A stretch of DNA of 64,000 nt, taken from NCBI RefSeq assembly GCF_014635885.1, contig NZ_BMDR01000007.1, forward strand, positions 1 to 64,000. The letters are read 5' to 3'. Within the stretch, counting starts at the first letter, position 1. Every line of letters begins with the position of its first letter. Positions 1 through 10,592 of this stretch are shown one piece after another. The notes beneath the pieces were generated by a model. It was not told the origin of the DNA. It searched no databases and saw only the letters and a list, made by a program, of their open reading frames with translations. The stretch comes from Acinetobacter vivianii (lineage in GTDB: Bacteria > Pseudomonadota > Gammaproteobacteria > Pseudomonadales > Moraxellaceae). The position numbers and the translations under genes are program-made.

Positions 1-61
1 AAACCTCTTAGCGCTGATGGTAGTGTGGCACTTGCCATGTGAGAGTAAGTCATCGCCAGCT
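1..61 (+). rRNA. rrf: 5S ribosomal RNA, 3' end (partial)
   Basis: The first 61 bases read as the 3' half of a gammaproteobacterial 5S rRNA, with the conserved segments GATGGTAGTGTGG and GAGAGTAAGTCATCGCCAGC. The 5' half lies outside the window. A strong terminator follows directly, as expected at the end of an rRNA operon. The exact 3' end is uncertain by one or two bases. Confidence 0.9.
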
Positions 62-70
62 TTTAAATCT

Positions 71-106
71 AAACACCCCTAACCTTACGGTTAGGGGTGT
101 TTTTTT
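71..106 (+). terminator. Intrinsic terminator of the rRNA operon
   Basis: A 14-bp stem (AAACACCCCTAACC paired with GGTTAGGGGTGTTT) with a 4-base loop is followed by a T run. It lies just downstream of the 5S end and should stop rRNA transcription. Confidence 0.93.
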
Positions 107-236
107 GTGCGCGTTAAAAATAAGAACAAAAAACATAATGTGTTAGAAGTATTGACCTAATTGGTTAACTTTTATGAGGGGGAGGAGATTATTCTATTTA
201 TAACTAAAACATAAAGATAACTATGAGATAAATCTA

Positions 237-830
237 ATGGTTGATATTAATGTAAATGAAAAGCCAAATAAATTGGGTGTTTTCCCTTATGTAATTGCAG
301 CAATATCATTTATACCTGGTATTGGTGTTATCTTTGGAATTATTGCTGTTATTTGGGGAGTACTAACTAAAAAAAGTGGTGGCAAAGTACTCGCGATTAT
401 TGGTGCTTGTGGTATTGGTCTTAGTATAGTTCTTTATGGTTCGCTCTTTTACTTTGGTTTTGTTCAGCGCGGAGGTTTATATGATGAATTGCGCGCTCAA
501 TCAAGTCAAATAGCTATGACATCATTAGTTCAAGCAATTGAATTTTATAAAGTAGAGAATGGTCATTATCCAGATTCGCTGGAAACATTAAGTCAGTCCT
601 TGCCAGAAAATAGTCCAGTTTTTGTGTTTGACGCTACTGATGTTTCATGGAGTAGTTCACCACGCTATTACCATTATGAGTTAAAAGATTCCTCTCATTA
701 TTATTTGCTCAGTGTGGGGCAGGATGGAGAACCTTATACAAGTGATGATATTTTACCGAACATCGAGCTAAAGCCAGATAGTAAAATTGGATTGATTTTT
801 CATGAAAGTAGTACAGGCGCTACTTTATAG
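237..830 (+). CDS. Membrane protein with a pseudopilin-G-like C-terminal domain
   Basis: This is a 197-residue protein of unknown function. Residues about 15-75 form two hydrophobic, glycine-rich membrane segments (LGVFPYVIAAISFIPGIGVI and a second near VLAIIGACGIGLSIVLYG), like small DUF4190-type membrane proteins. The C-terminal part (about 90-170) contains AIEFYKVENGHYPDSLETL and later SVGQDGEPYTSDDI, which match the pattern of the type II secretion major pseudopilin (GspG) C-terminal domain, including its calcium-loop-like 'GxDGxxxTxDDI' segment. It lacks a prepilin peptidase site, so it is probably an anchored domain and not a pilin. It stands alone between the rRNA operon and rpoN. No clear Shine-Dalgarno sequence precedes the ATG. 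Confidence 0.75.
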   Translation: MVDINVNEKPNKLGVFPYVIAAISFIPGIGVIFGIIAVIWGVLTKKSGGKVLAIIGACGIGLSIVLYGSLFYFGFVQRGGLYDELRAQSSQIAMTSLVQAIEFYKVENGHYPDSLETLSQSLPENSPVFVFDATDVSWSSSPRYYHYELKDSSHYYLLSVGQDGEPYTSDDILPNIELKPDSKIGLIFHESSTGATL

Positions 831-1031
831 CTCTTAAATATATTATTGTTTAAAAAGCGAGTGTTTTAAATATTCTGTACGAGGAAGCAGAAAGGTCATT
901 TTCCTCGTGATCTATATATTGACTCACTCAGTCAAAAAGAATGTAATTTTCCTTGTATGCGTAAACATTACTTTATGTTATAAATATTTTTATAGGCATG
1001 TTTTTTGCTTATCTTAATAAAAGGAAAGACT

Positions 1032-2480
1032 ATGAAATTATCTGTTGGATTGAAAGTTGCGAACAGTTTATCGTTGACTCCTCAATTACAACAGGCCATA
1101 CGTCTTTTACAACTCTCAAGTCTAGAACTCGAACAAGAAATTCAAATCCAGTTAGACAGCAATCCCTTACTTGAAAAAATTGAAGATATTAGCTCAACTG
1201 AAAGTCTTTCGAGCTTAGAAGCAAAAGAGACTGGGGACTTAACGACTGAGCTGAATGCTGATCATCTTCCCAATGATTTACCTGTAGATACTGAATGGGA
1301 TGATATTTATACGCATCAATCAACTGCTTTGGCTTCACCAGAATACGAAGAAAGAGAAGACAATCGTCAAGCACAGATGAGTTTGAAAGAGCATATTTTA
1401 GATCAGGTCAATCTTTTGCATTTTTCGACTGTAGATAAGCTCATTGCTTATTGCATTGTTGATTCTCTGGATGATAAGGGATTCTTGGATGCTGAGCTGG
1501 GTGATATTGTGCTCGCAGTTACTCGATTATTAGAAGAAATGGAGAGTGTGGAAGAAGTTGAAGAAGATGAAATCATTGTTGTTTTAAAACACATTCAACG
1601 TTTAGATCCGATAGGTGTTGGCTCAAGAAACTTAGCTGAATGTTTGAAAATTCAGCTTGAAACAGTGCATGAGAAAGTTCCTTATTTGGCAGAAGCTAAG
1701 AATTTATTGAAATATTATGAGCTGCTTATTTCCAATGATTTGAACAAATTATTAAAGCAAACAGGTTTATCTAAAGAGCAATTAAAAAGTGCTGTTGATT
1801 TACTCAAGACTCTAAAACCATATCCTGGCTTAGAGTTTAACCAACAGGAATCTGAATACCAAGTCCCTGATGTAGTGGTGTCGAAGAGAGATCAACATTG
1901 GCAAGTGCAGTTGAATCCAGACATTCTTCCTAAATTACGGATCAATTCATTTTACTCAGGCATGATTCGTCGTGCAGATCAAAGTGATGATAATGTTTAT
2001 TTACGCAATCAAATGCTGGAAGCCAAAAACTTTATCAAGAGTATTGATGAGCGCCATAAGACTCTATTAAAAGTTGCAACCTGTATTGTTGAGCATCAAC
2101 GCGCCTTTTTGGAGCAAGGTCCAGAGGCAATGAAGCCTTTAGTGCTCCGCGATGTAGCAGAAGAAGTTGAGTTGCACGAATCGACTGTCTCACGAGTAAC
2201 GACCAATAAATATATGCTGACGCCACGTGGTTTATTCGAATTGAAATATTTCTTTTCAAGTCATGTGGGAACGACGACGGGTGGTGAAGCATCATCGACT
2301 GCGATCCGCGCCATGATCAAAAAACTGGTTTCAAATGAAAATCCACGTAAGCCTTTGTCGGATAATGTAATTGCTGAGATGCTGAAAAATGAAGGGATTG
2401 AAGTGGCTCGGCGGACGGTTGCGAAATATCGTGAATCGTTACATATTCCTTCATCTTCTGAAAGAAAAGTCTTGATCTAA
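1032..2480 (+). CDS. rpoN: RNA polymerase sigma-54 factor RpoN
   Basis: Sigma-54 directs RNA polymerase to -24/-12 promoters that need an AAA+ activator. The 482-residue protein has the three expected parts. A glutamine/leucine-rich activator-interacting region I lies at about residues 1-50 (LQQAIRLLQLSSLELEQEI), followed by an acidic linker, core-binding and HTH regions. Near the C-terminus is the RpoN box ARRTVAKYRE. The start at 1032 is preferred because AAAGGAAAG precedes it at good spacing; an in-frame upstream ATG at 1005 lacks this. Hpf follows 170 bases downstream, the usual rpoN-hpf order. Confidence 0.97.
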   Translation: MKLSVGLKVANSLSLTPQLQQAIRLLQLSSLELEQEIQIQLDSNPLLEKIEDISSTESLSSLEAKETGDLTTELNADHLPNDLPVDTEWDDIYTHQSTALASPEYEEREDNRQAQMSLKEHILDQVNLLHFSTVDKLIAYCIVDSLDDKGFLDAELGDIVLAVTRLLEEMESVEEVEEDEIIVVLKHIQRLDPIGVGSRNLAECLKIQLETVHEKVPYLAEAKNLLKYYELLISNDLNKLLKQTGLSKEQLKSAVDLLKTLKPYPGLEFNQQESEYQVPDVVVSKRDQHWQVQLNPDILPKLRINSFYSGMIRRADQSDDNVYLRNQMLEAKNFIKSIDERHKTLLKVATCIVEHQRAFLEQGPEAMKPLVLRDVAEEVELHESTVSRVTTNKYMLTPRGLFELKYFFSSHVGTTTGGEASSTAIRAMIKKLVSNENPRKPLSDNVIAEMLKNEGIEVARRTVAKYRESLHIPSSSERKVLI

Positions 2481-2649
2481 ATTTTAAGGTGTGACTATTC
2501 TATTGGTTCATTATTACGGAATAATGAATTTTTTTAATGATCACTAGAGGAATCGCTGAAATGATTTAATGGATATTGAACCACTGATGTGCATTAAATT
2601 TGCTTAAGCGATTTTCTTGTATCCTGAGAAAAAGGTGAGGGATAGAATT

Positions 2650-2991
2650 ATGCAAATAACAATTCGTGGACACCATTTAACCATTACACCAGCAATTGAA
2701 GAAAATATAAAAGAAAAGTTTAGTCAAATGACCAAGCATCTAGATCAAGTGAATAGTATGCAAATCAAACTGGCTAAAGATCATCAGATTGACAAGCGTT
2801 CACACAAGGGAAGTGCAAACCATATTGCTGAAGCAATTATACGTTTGCCGGGGGTGGAACTGTTTGCGCAGGCGACAGCCGATGATATGTATACTTCGAT
2901 TAGAAAATTGACCGATAAATTAAAACGTCAGCTTGCTAAACATAGAAAAATCCAGTGTTCTTATCAGCATGAACTGGCACTTTTGAGTTAA
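2650..2991 (+). CDS. hpf: Ribosome hibernation promoting factor (HPF/RaiA family, short form)
   Basis: This 113-residue protein matches short HPF, which binds the 30S subunit near the decoding centre and promotes 100S dimers in stationary phase. It opens with MQITIRGHHLTITPAIEENI and keeps the conserved A-E-A-x-I-x-L-P-G segment and the A-x-A-x-x-x-D-M-Y-x-x-I segment near residue 80. The length suits the short form without a dimerisation tail. AAAGGTGAGG lies just before the ATG and fixes this start; an upstream in-frame TTG at 2617 is unlikely. The position downstream of rpoN is typical. Confidence 0.95.
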   Translation: MQITIRGHHLTITPAIEENIKEKFSQMTKHLDQVNSMQIKLAKDHQIDKRSHKGSANHIAEAIIRLPGVELFAQATADDMYTSIRKLTDKLKRQLAKHRKIQCSYQHELALLS

Positions 2992-3004
2992 TTTTTATTT
3001 TTAT

Positions 3005-3036
3005 AAAAGAGGCTTTTTGTGGAGCCTCTTTTTTTT
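3005..3036 (+). terminator. Intrinsic terminator after hpf
   Basis: An inverted repeat (AAAAGAGGCT with AGCCTCTTTT) is followed by an uninterrupted T run and lies 14 bases past the hpf stop codon. Confidence 0.9.
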
Positions 3037-3129
3037 ATTGATAAAAAAAGAAACTGCTTACTGAATTATGTGAAAAAGTTATAGTAAAATAGCTCGTTTT
3101 ACACCAATGGTTGTATAAGAGGTCTTGGA

Positions 3130-3381
3130 ATGAATAGTGAGCAGCTCACGCAAATTTTAAAAGAAGCTTTCCCTGAAGCAGAAGTAGCGGTGAGCGGACA
3201 AGCTGGCAAATTTGACCTGCGTATTGTTGATGATCAGTTTGAAGGTAAACGTACCGTTGCTCGTCAACAATCGGTTTATGCACCTCTAAATTCTTATATC
3301 GCGAGTGGTGAAGTTCACGCAGTAACAATTCGCGCAATGACAAAAGACGAATGGCGCAAAGCAAGCCTTTTCGGAGCTTAA
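3130..3381 (+). CDS. ibaG: BolA/IbaG family protein
   Basis: This 83-residue protein has the BolA/IbaG fold pattern: an N-terminal helix (LTQILKEAFPEAEVAVSG), a central strand segment and the C-terminal 'H-A-V-T-I-R-A-M-T' segment. These proteins bind monothiol glutaredoxins and iron-sulfur clusters. A gene of this type directly before murA is a common gammaproteobacterial arrangement, and only six bases separate the two here, so they are very likely cotranscribed. The assignment to IbaG over BolA rests on size and neighbourhood. Confidence 0.9.
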   Translation: MNSEQLTQILKEAFPEAEVAVSGQAGKFDLRIVDDQFEGKRTVARQQSVYAPLNSYIASGEVHAVTIRAMTKDEWRKASLFGA

Positions 3382-5333
<1,952 letters not shown>

Positions 5334-5351
5334 TCTTTGTACATTAAATTA

Positions 5352-5382
5352 AGAAACCGTTCTCATGAGCGGTTTTTTTTTA
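5352..5382 (+). terminator. Intrinsic terminator after hisG
   Basis: The arms AAACCG and CGGTTT enclose a 10-base loop and are followed by a T run, just past the hisG stop. It would separate ibaG-murA-hisG from the following gene. Confidence 0.85.
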
Positions 5383-5476
5383 CATTCTAATATTTGTGTG
5401 GAAGACATAACACCTTTGTTTCTGACCTGAGGCTATGTTAAAAAAGCTTATGGTTTGTTGAAAATGTACAGGAACA

Positions 5477-6139
5477 ATGAAAAATCCAGAGCAGCGTAAA
5501 CAAGAATCTATTCTAAAATTAAAAACCAAAGCCATACCTTATATCGACTGGTTGCCACATATTGAGTCAAGTGATGACGTGATCCAGCGCTCCGCTGAAC
5601 ACATTGCCAAACGTGCTATTGCATGTTTGCTTATGATTCAAGTTGCATCTGATCTGGATCGTGATCAATTTGATCAAGAAACGGAAGATTTTATTGTCGA
5701 TCTACTCAATAAATTTGAAGTCGCTGATGAATTAACTGTTAAAGAAAAAAATATATTGAATAGAAGTGCCGCACAGCAAGATATCGTCAATATGATCTGG
5801 AAGTATGAAGCATATTGGGTATTACTGTGGGCGCTGGGCATCGTCGATGAACTGAAATATCCAGATGAAATCGCGGATTGTGATTTTGCAATTGAGGTCG
5901 TATCTCGTTGTCGCTCATTGCAGGAGTTTATGCAACAGTTGAAATTAAGAGATATTGAAGAGATTCTGGATGAGGCAGATCTAATCTATCGTTATGATTG
6001 GGCATGTGTTGATGCACGCTTAAAACAGCAGAATGCACCTGCAAATTTAAATGCTTCTATAGTTTTGGAGCGACATGGTGCTTTAAATTGGCTGATTCAA
6101 GCGGATGCGGATTGGGATAATCCTGATGTAAGTACTTAA
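5477..6139 (+). CDS. DUF4272 domain-containing protein
   Basis: This soluble 220-residue protein of unknown function looks like the DUF4272 family. It has an N-terminal basic helix (R-K-Q-E-S-I-L-K-L), the 'LP.....DDVIQRSAEHIAKRAIACL' type segment near residues 30-55, and a W-K-Y-E-A-Y-W-V-L-L-W-A-L-G-I block near residue 115 that is characteristic. No signal peptide or membrane segment is visible. It lies between hisG and hisD but shows no histidine-pathway feature. The family call rests on pattern recall. Confidence 0.75.
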   Translation: MKNPEQRKQESILKLKTKAIPYIDWLPHIESSDDVIQRSAEHIAKRAIACLLMIQVASDLDRDQFDQETEDFIVDLLNKFEVADELTVKEKNILNRSAAQQDIVNMIWKYEAYWVLLWALGIVDELKYPDEIADCDFAIEVVSRCRSLQEFMQQLKLRDIEEILDEADLIYRYDWACVDARLKQQNAPANLNASIVLERHGALNWLIQADADWDNPDVST

Positions 6140-6204
6140 AAATTATAAAATTGTGAGGATTAAAAGTTTTTTCCTATAAAAGCAGCGGAAATGCTGATGT
6201 TATC

Positions 6205-6265
6205 TTACCCACAAGTGTGTTGAAAAAGAGTAAACTTAGCGTTCTCTTTTTCGCCTTGTGGGTAA
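6205..6265 (+). promoter_or_regulatory. Long leader hairpin covering the hisD ribosome-binding region
   Basis: A perfect 11-bp stem (TTACCCACAAG at 6205-6215 with CTTGTGGGTAA at 6255-6265) encloses a second perfect 9-bp stem (GAAAAAGAG at 6222-6230 with CTCTTTTTC at 6244-6252). A further AAC/GTT pairing is possible at the tip. The 3' arm includes GTGGG, the only plausible Shine-Dalgarno of hisD, and ends five bases before the ATG. In RNA it would bury the ribosome-binding site. No run of T follows, so it is not an ordinary terminator. The regulatory role is inferred. Confidence 0.7.
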
Positions 6266-6269
6266 ATTG

Positions 6270-7559
6270 ATGCGACGTTTATCGACTCAGGATCAAAATT
6301 TTAAACAGACTTTTGCTGAACTTCTAGCATTTGAAACCGTTAATGATCCTCAATTAATACAAACTGTAGATCAAATTATTGCTGATGTTCGTCAGCATGG
6401 TGATGATCATGTGCTTAAATTAACGCAGCAGTTCGATCGACATCCAGCGCATCAATTCTCTGATTTAGAACTGACTCAGGCACAGCTTAAAACTGCATTT
6501 GATGGTTTAAGTGTAGAAATCCGTGAAGCATTAGAACTTGCTGCAAAACGTATTCGTTCTTTCCATCAGGCACAAAAACAGGAAGGTTGGACTTATGTCG
6601 ATGATCTGGGGAATACTTTAGGTCAGAAAGTTACGCCACTGGATCGTGTTGGAATTTATGTACCGGGTGGATTAGCCTCTTATCCGTCATCTGTACTTAT
6701 GAATGCTTTGCCAGCACATGTCGCGGGTGTCCCTGAAATTATTATGGTGGTTCCTGCGCCAAATGGTGAGTTGAATCCATTGGTATTAGCAGCAGCCTAT
6801 TTGGCAGGGGTGAGCCGTGTGTTTACCATCGGTGGTGCGCAGGCTGTTGCAGCATTGGCTTATGGAACACAAACTATTCCTGCGGTTGACAAAATTACGG
6901 GACCAGGTAATCGATTTGTAGCAGCCGCAAAACGTGCGGTCTTTGGACAAGTCGGTATTGATATGATTGCTGGGCCTTCGGAAATTTTAGTCTATGCCGA
7001 AGGTGAAAATAATGCTGAATGGTTAGCGATGGATGTGTTATCTCAAGCCGAGCATGACACCGTTGCGCAAGCTATTTTCATTACCCCAGATGAAGCATTA
7101 TTAAATGCAGTTGAAGCAGCGATTGAAAAACATTTAAGTGAATTGCCAAAAGCAGAAATTGCCAGAACCTCGATTCAAAATCGCGGTGCATTGGTGCTGG
7201 TAAAAGATCGTGCAGAAGCGGTTGAACTGATTAATCAGGTAGCACCAGAGCATTTGGAATTGTGTCTTGATGATGCTGAGTTGATGAGTCAGGACATTCG
7301 TCATGCAGGGGCAATCTTTATGGGGCGTTATACGCCAGAAGCCATTGGTGATTATTGTGCGGGGCCAAACCATGTCTTGCCGACATCGGGGACAGCACGT
7401 TTTTCTTCACCACTTGGTGTTTATGATTTCCAGAAGCGTTCTAGCTTGATCATGTGCTCTGAAGAGGGTGTGAAAAGCTTGGCAAAAGCAGCCGATGTTC
7501 TGGCAGTGCAAGAAAATCTTGATGCTCATGCGCGCTCAGCCCGTTATCGTTACCAATAA
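6270..7559 (+). CDS. hisD: Histidinol dehydrogenase
   Basis: HisD oxidises L-histidinol to L-histidine in two NAD-dependent steps. The 429-residue protein carries the family landmarks: [14 protein letters not shown], the [14 protein letters not shown] segment, the IAGPSEILV motif, the catalytic/zinc region SQAEHD, and the C-terminal zinc-binding [10 protein letters not shown]. The ATG at 6270 (MRRLSTQDQ) is chosen over an in-frame GTG at 6258, because family members start at this methionine; the GTG lies inside the leader hairpin. HisC follows after a terminator-like element. Confidence 0.96.
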   Translation: MRRLSTQDQNFKQTFAELLAFETVNDPQLIQTVDQIIADVRQHGDDHVLKLTQQFDRHPAHQFSDLELTQAQLKTAFDGLSVEIREALELAAKRIRSFHQAQKQEGWTYVDDLGNTLGQKVTPLDRVGIYVPGGLASYPSSVLMNALPAHVAGVPEIIMVVPAPNGELNPLVLAAAYLAGVSRVFTIGGAQAVAALAYGTQTIPAVDKITGPGNRFVAAAKRAVFGQVGIDMIAGPSEILVYAEGENNAEWLAMDVLSQAEHDTVAQAIFITPDEALLNAVEAAIEKHLSELPKAEIARTSIQNRGALVLVKDRAEAVELINQVAPEHLELCLDDAELMSQDIRHAGAIFMGRYTPEAIGDYCAGPNHVLPTSGTARFSSPLGVYDFQKRSSLIMCSEEGVKSLAKAADVLAVQENLDAHARSARYRYQ

Positions 7560-7576
7560 CCGATTCAAAGATTGAT

Positions 7577-7600
7577 AGGGGCTAGTTAGCCCCTTTTTTA
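7577..7600 (+). terminator. Terminator-like hairpin between hisD and hisC
   Basis: AGGGGCT pairs with AGCCCCT around a four-base loop and is followed by a T6 run. It may only partly terminate, because hisC starts 21 bases later without an obvious promoter between the two. Confidence 0.75.
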
Positions 7601-7620
7601 GGATAAATGAGAGTAGAACA

Positions 7621-8706
7621 ATGACGTTTACAGCAGAACAAATGCGTTTTTGGAGTCCAGAGGTCCGCGAATTAGAACCTTATGTACCGGGTGAGCAGCC
7701 TAAGATTCAGAACTTACTTAAACTCAATACCAATGAAAATCCATATCCGCCATCACCAAAAGTGGTGGAGGCTGTACAAGCAGTTTTAACTGAACAAGCC
7801 GATGCCTTACGTCTATATCCAGATCCAGATGCAACCGCTTTAAAACAGGCAATTGCCAAGCAGCAGCAGGTTGATGTGGCTCAAGTGTTTGTCGGCAATG
7901 GTTCGGATGAAGTATTGGCACATATTTTTAAAGCTTTTTTTATCCAGAAAGAGCCGATTCTTTATCCAGATATTACTTATAGTTTTTATCCTGTTTATAG
8001 CCAGTTCTTTGCAACACAAACCAAGCAAATTCCTTTGAATGAAAAATTCGAAATTGATGTATCGGATTATGAACAGGAAAATGGCGGTATTATCATCACC
8101 AATCCAAATGCGCCAACCAGTATCGCGCTTGGTTTAGATGAGATTGAGCAGGTACTCAAGGCAAATCCAGATCGCGTGGTTGTGCTTGATGAAGCTTATG
8201 TCGATTTTGGTGCTGAGTCAGCGGTGCAATTGGTCAGTCGCTATGAGAATTTAGTCGTTTGTCAGACCACTTCGAAGTCACGTTCACTTGCAGGCTTACG
8301 TGTTGGTTTTGCGATTGCACAAGCACATTTGATTGCGGCACTTGAAGCAGTCAAAAATAGTTTTAATTCTTATCCAATCGATCGTTTTGCGATTGCTGCA
8401 GCGGTGGCTTCATTTGAAGATCAAGCTTATTTTGAAGCGCAATGTGCCAAAGTGATTGCAAGCCGAGAAAAACTGGTGAGTGATCTTAGTTCTTTAGGTT
8501 TTGATGTATTGCCATCGAAAGCCAATTTTATCTTTGCTACGCATCCTCAACACGACGCTGCTCAACTGGCTCAACAATTGCGTGAGCAGGGAGTTATTGT
8601 GCGTTATTTCAATAAGCCGCGAATTAATCAATTTTTGCGTATCACGATTGGTACCGATGAACAAAACCAGCGTCTAGTGGATACCCTTAAAACGCAAATT
8701 TTATAA
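7621..8706 (+). CDS. hisC: Histidinol-phosphate aminotransferase
   Basis: HisC is the PLP-dependent aminotransferase that makes histidinol phosphate from imidazole-acetol phosphate. The 361 residues have the class I/II fold signatures: [14 protein letters not shown] near the N-terminus, the GNGSDEVL cofactor-binding segment, [16 protein letters not shown], and the PLP lysine in [14 protein letters not shown] near residue 220. It lies 61 bases after hisD and is probably part of the same histidine cluster, with expression tempered by the intervening hairpin. Confidence 0.96.
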   Translation: MTFTAEQMRFWSPEVRELEPYVPGEQPKIQNLLKLNTNENPYPPSPKVVEAVQAVLTEQADALRLYPDPDATALKQAIAKQQQVDVAQVFVGNGSDEVLAHIFKAFFIQKEPILYPDITYSFYPVYSQFFATQTKQIPLNEKFEIDVSDYEQENGGIIITNPNAPTSIALGLDEIEQVLKANPDRVVVLDEAYVDFGAESAVQLVSRYENLVVCQTTSKSRSLAGLRVGFAIAQAHLIAALEAVKNSFNSYPIDRFAIAAAVASFEDQAYFEAQCAKVIASREKLVSDLSSLGFDVLPSKANFIFATHPQHDAAQLAQQLREQGVIVRYFNKPRINQFLRITIGTDEQNQRLVDTLKTQIL

Positions 8707-8723
8707 ATCTGTATTGAGGTTTG

Positions 8724-10121
8724 CTATTCAGAAGCCTGCCATGTATTGAGCAAATCAAGCATGGCAGAAATTTTATCAAAGCATTCCTGATATTCGGCTT
8801 CCGCATCAGACGCAATTGTGATGCCGCCACCCGCCCACATCGATAATTGGTCCTGATATTTTTGAATACTGCGAATCAAAATATTCCAACTGCCCGTACC
8901 ATCGAAATTAAAATAGCCTAAGCTACCACAATAGGCACCACGCGGAGCGCCTTCGAGTTCTTCAATGATTTGCATGGCCCGAATCTTTGGTGCGCCGGTA
9001 ATTGAACCACCAGGCAGGGCAGATAAGAGCATCTGCATGGGATTGATGTCTGCTTTTAAGGTCGCTGTAATCTCGCTCACCATATGATGAACCTGATTAA
9101 AGCTTTCAATTTCAAAAAGTTTGGTAGTTTCAACAGAACCTGTTTCAGCATAGACACTGAGATCATTACGTAAAAGATCTACAATCATGACATTTTCAGC
9201 TTGATCTTTTTCAGAGTGACTGAGTTTATCTTTTGATATCTGATCTTGTTGGGGATCATCAAAGCGCGGCATTGTGCCTTTGATTGGACGCGTTTTAATT
9301 TTTTTGTTGGCCTGAAACTCAATAAATAATTCAGGCGAACAACTTAATAGTTCAAAATCCTGTATTTTGAGATAGCCGGCATAAGGTGCGTGGGTAAGTT
9401 CCCACAATGGATTGGCGCGACTTAAAAGTGACCCTTGCGCATATGCTGTAAATTCTTGAGTTAAATTAATTTGATAACAGTCGCCTGCTTTAATATATTC
9501 CTGTACCTGATGAAAAGCATTTAGATATTCTGGTTTTGACCAACGGGCTTGGCACTTTTCAAGTAGACAAAGTGCTGGTGGCATTTGAACAGGTTGATTG
9601 ATGAGATCAGAGATCTGCTTAAAGATGAGTTCGGCCTGATGATCATCGCTGTGAAAATACCAAGCATTATTCTCAAACTTTAAAAAAGTCGAATACTGAC
9701 CTAAGAAAAAATCAGGTTGATCGCGTCCATTCACTTCAACAAATTGATTTGCACTAAAGTCATAACTGAAAAAGCCAATATAGCCACCACTAAAAGCTGC
9801 TGTATTTGATGACTTTGGCGTAGATTTAAACGTTGAAAAAGCGGTAAGTGAAGAAGCCTCTAATCTTATTTGATATTGATTAAATTGAGTTTGATGAAAT
9901 TGTTTTAATTCTGATTGTTGGAAAATGAGAAACTCTTGGGGTAAAAACGCAATAACAGGGACATGATGGTCATATAAATAAACAAGACCCGTTAATTCAT
10001 TAAGCTGGGCAAGAAGGTCAAATGCAGAAGTGAGTTGCGTGTTAAGCTTTTGCTGAAAATATGACATAAAAACGGAAATACTTGCAGATACATTTGGAGG
10101 GAGGAATTGTACTACATTCAA
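8724..10121 (-). CDS. pabB: Aminodeoxychorismate synthase component I
   Basis: PabB converts chorismate to 4-amino-4-deoxychorismate, using ammonia from PabA, for folate synthesis. The 465-residue protein has the chorismate-binding domain in its C-terminal two thirds: AGDCYQINLTQ, the PIKGT motif whose lysine marks PabB (anthranilate synthase TrpE has PIAGT), LLRNDLS, and GGSITGAPKIRAM. It is convergent with hisC, only 17 bases apart. The first ATG is used; a second in-frame ATG 18 codons later is possible. No pabA lies in the window. Confidence 0.93.
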   Translation of the reverse strand: MNVVQFLPPNVSASISVFMSYFQQKLNTQLTSAFDLLAQLNELTGLVYLYDHHVPVIAFLPQEFLIFQQSELKQFHQTQFNQYQIRLEASSLTAFSTFKSTPKSSNTAAFSGGYIGFFSYDFSANQFVEVNGRDQPDFFLGQYSTFLKFENNAWYFHSDDHQAELIFKQISDLINQPVQMPPALCLLEKCQARWSKPEYLNAFHQVQEYIKAGDCYQINLTQEFTAYAQGSLLSRANPLWELTHAPYAGYLKIQDFELLSCSPELFIEFQANKKIKTRPIKGTMPRFDDPQQDQISKDKLSHSEKDQAENVMIVDLLRNDLSVYAETGSVETTKLFEIESFNQVHHMVSEITATLKADINPMQMLLSALPGGSITGAPKIRAMQIIEELEGAPRGAYCGSLGYFNFDGTGSWNILIRSIQKYQDQLSMWAGGGITIASDAEAEYQECFDKISAMLDLLNTWQASE

Positions 10122-10592
10122 AAAATCCCGACCGATATTTATGGCCCGATGAGATGAAAAACCAGCAGTTTTGGGAAAAGGGTGAGAACTGATTTTTGCT
10201 TTGTTAGTCTGATTGATATTAAAATCAATTTAATGATTAAGAATGAGTTTTTGTTTACACTTGTAACAACACTATTGGGAGTGGATAAACGGATAGTGAG
10301 TAGAAATTAATCTTTGATTATGTAGGATAAAAATTAAAAATAAATAATAATTACATGTGGTTATGAGCTAATGCTAAAAAAACGTTAATTGAGTGATTTA
10401 TATGCCGTTTGTCGGGTTGTGCTCAAAAAGCGGTTAACAGGAGTTGAACATAAAATAACAAACAGGTAATTTAGTAATTGCTAAGCGAACTACTCAAGGA
10501 TTGGAAGTTCTAGTTGTCATTAATAAAAAAACGACCGTGGACAGTTTAGAGTAGTGAAAGTCAAAAAATAAATGCTCTTGGGAGAGTGCTCA
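10122..10592 (+). other. Intergenic region upstream of filA, no gene seen
   Basis: About 470 bases, AT-rich, separate the divergent pabB and filA genes. I see no ORF with protein-like character. It must hold promoters for both genes, and the length suggests regulated filA transcription, but no confident -35/-10 pair or operator stands out. Confidence 0.6.
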
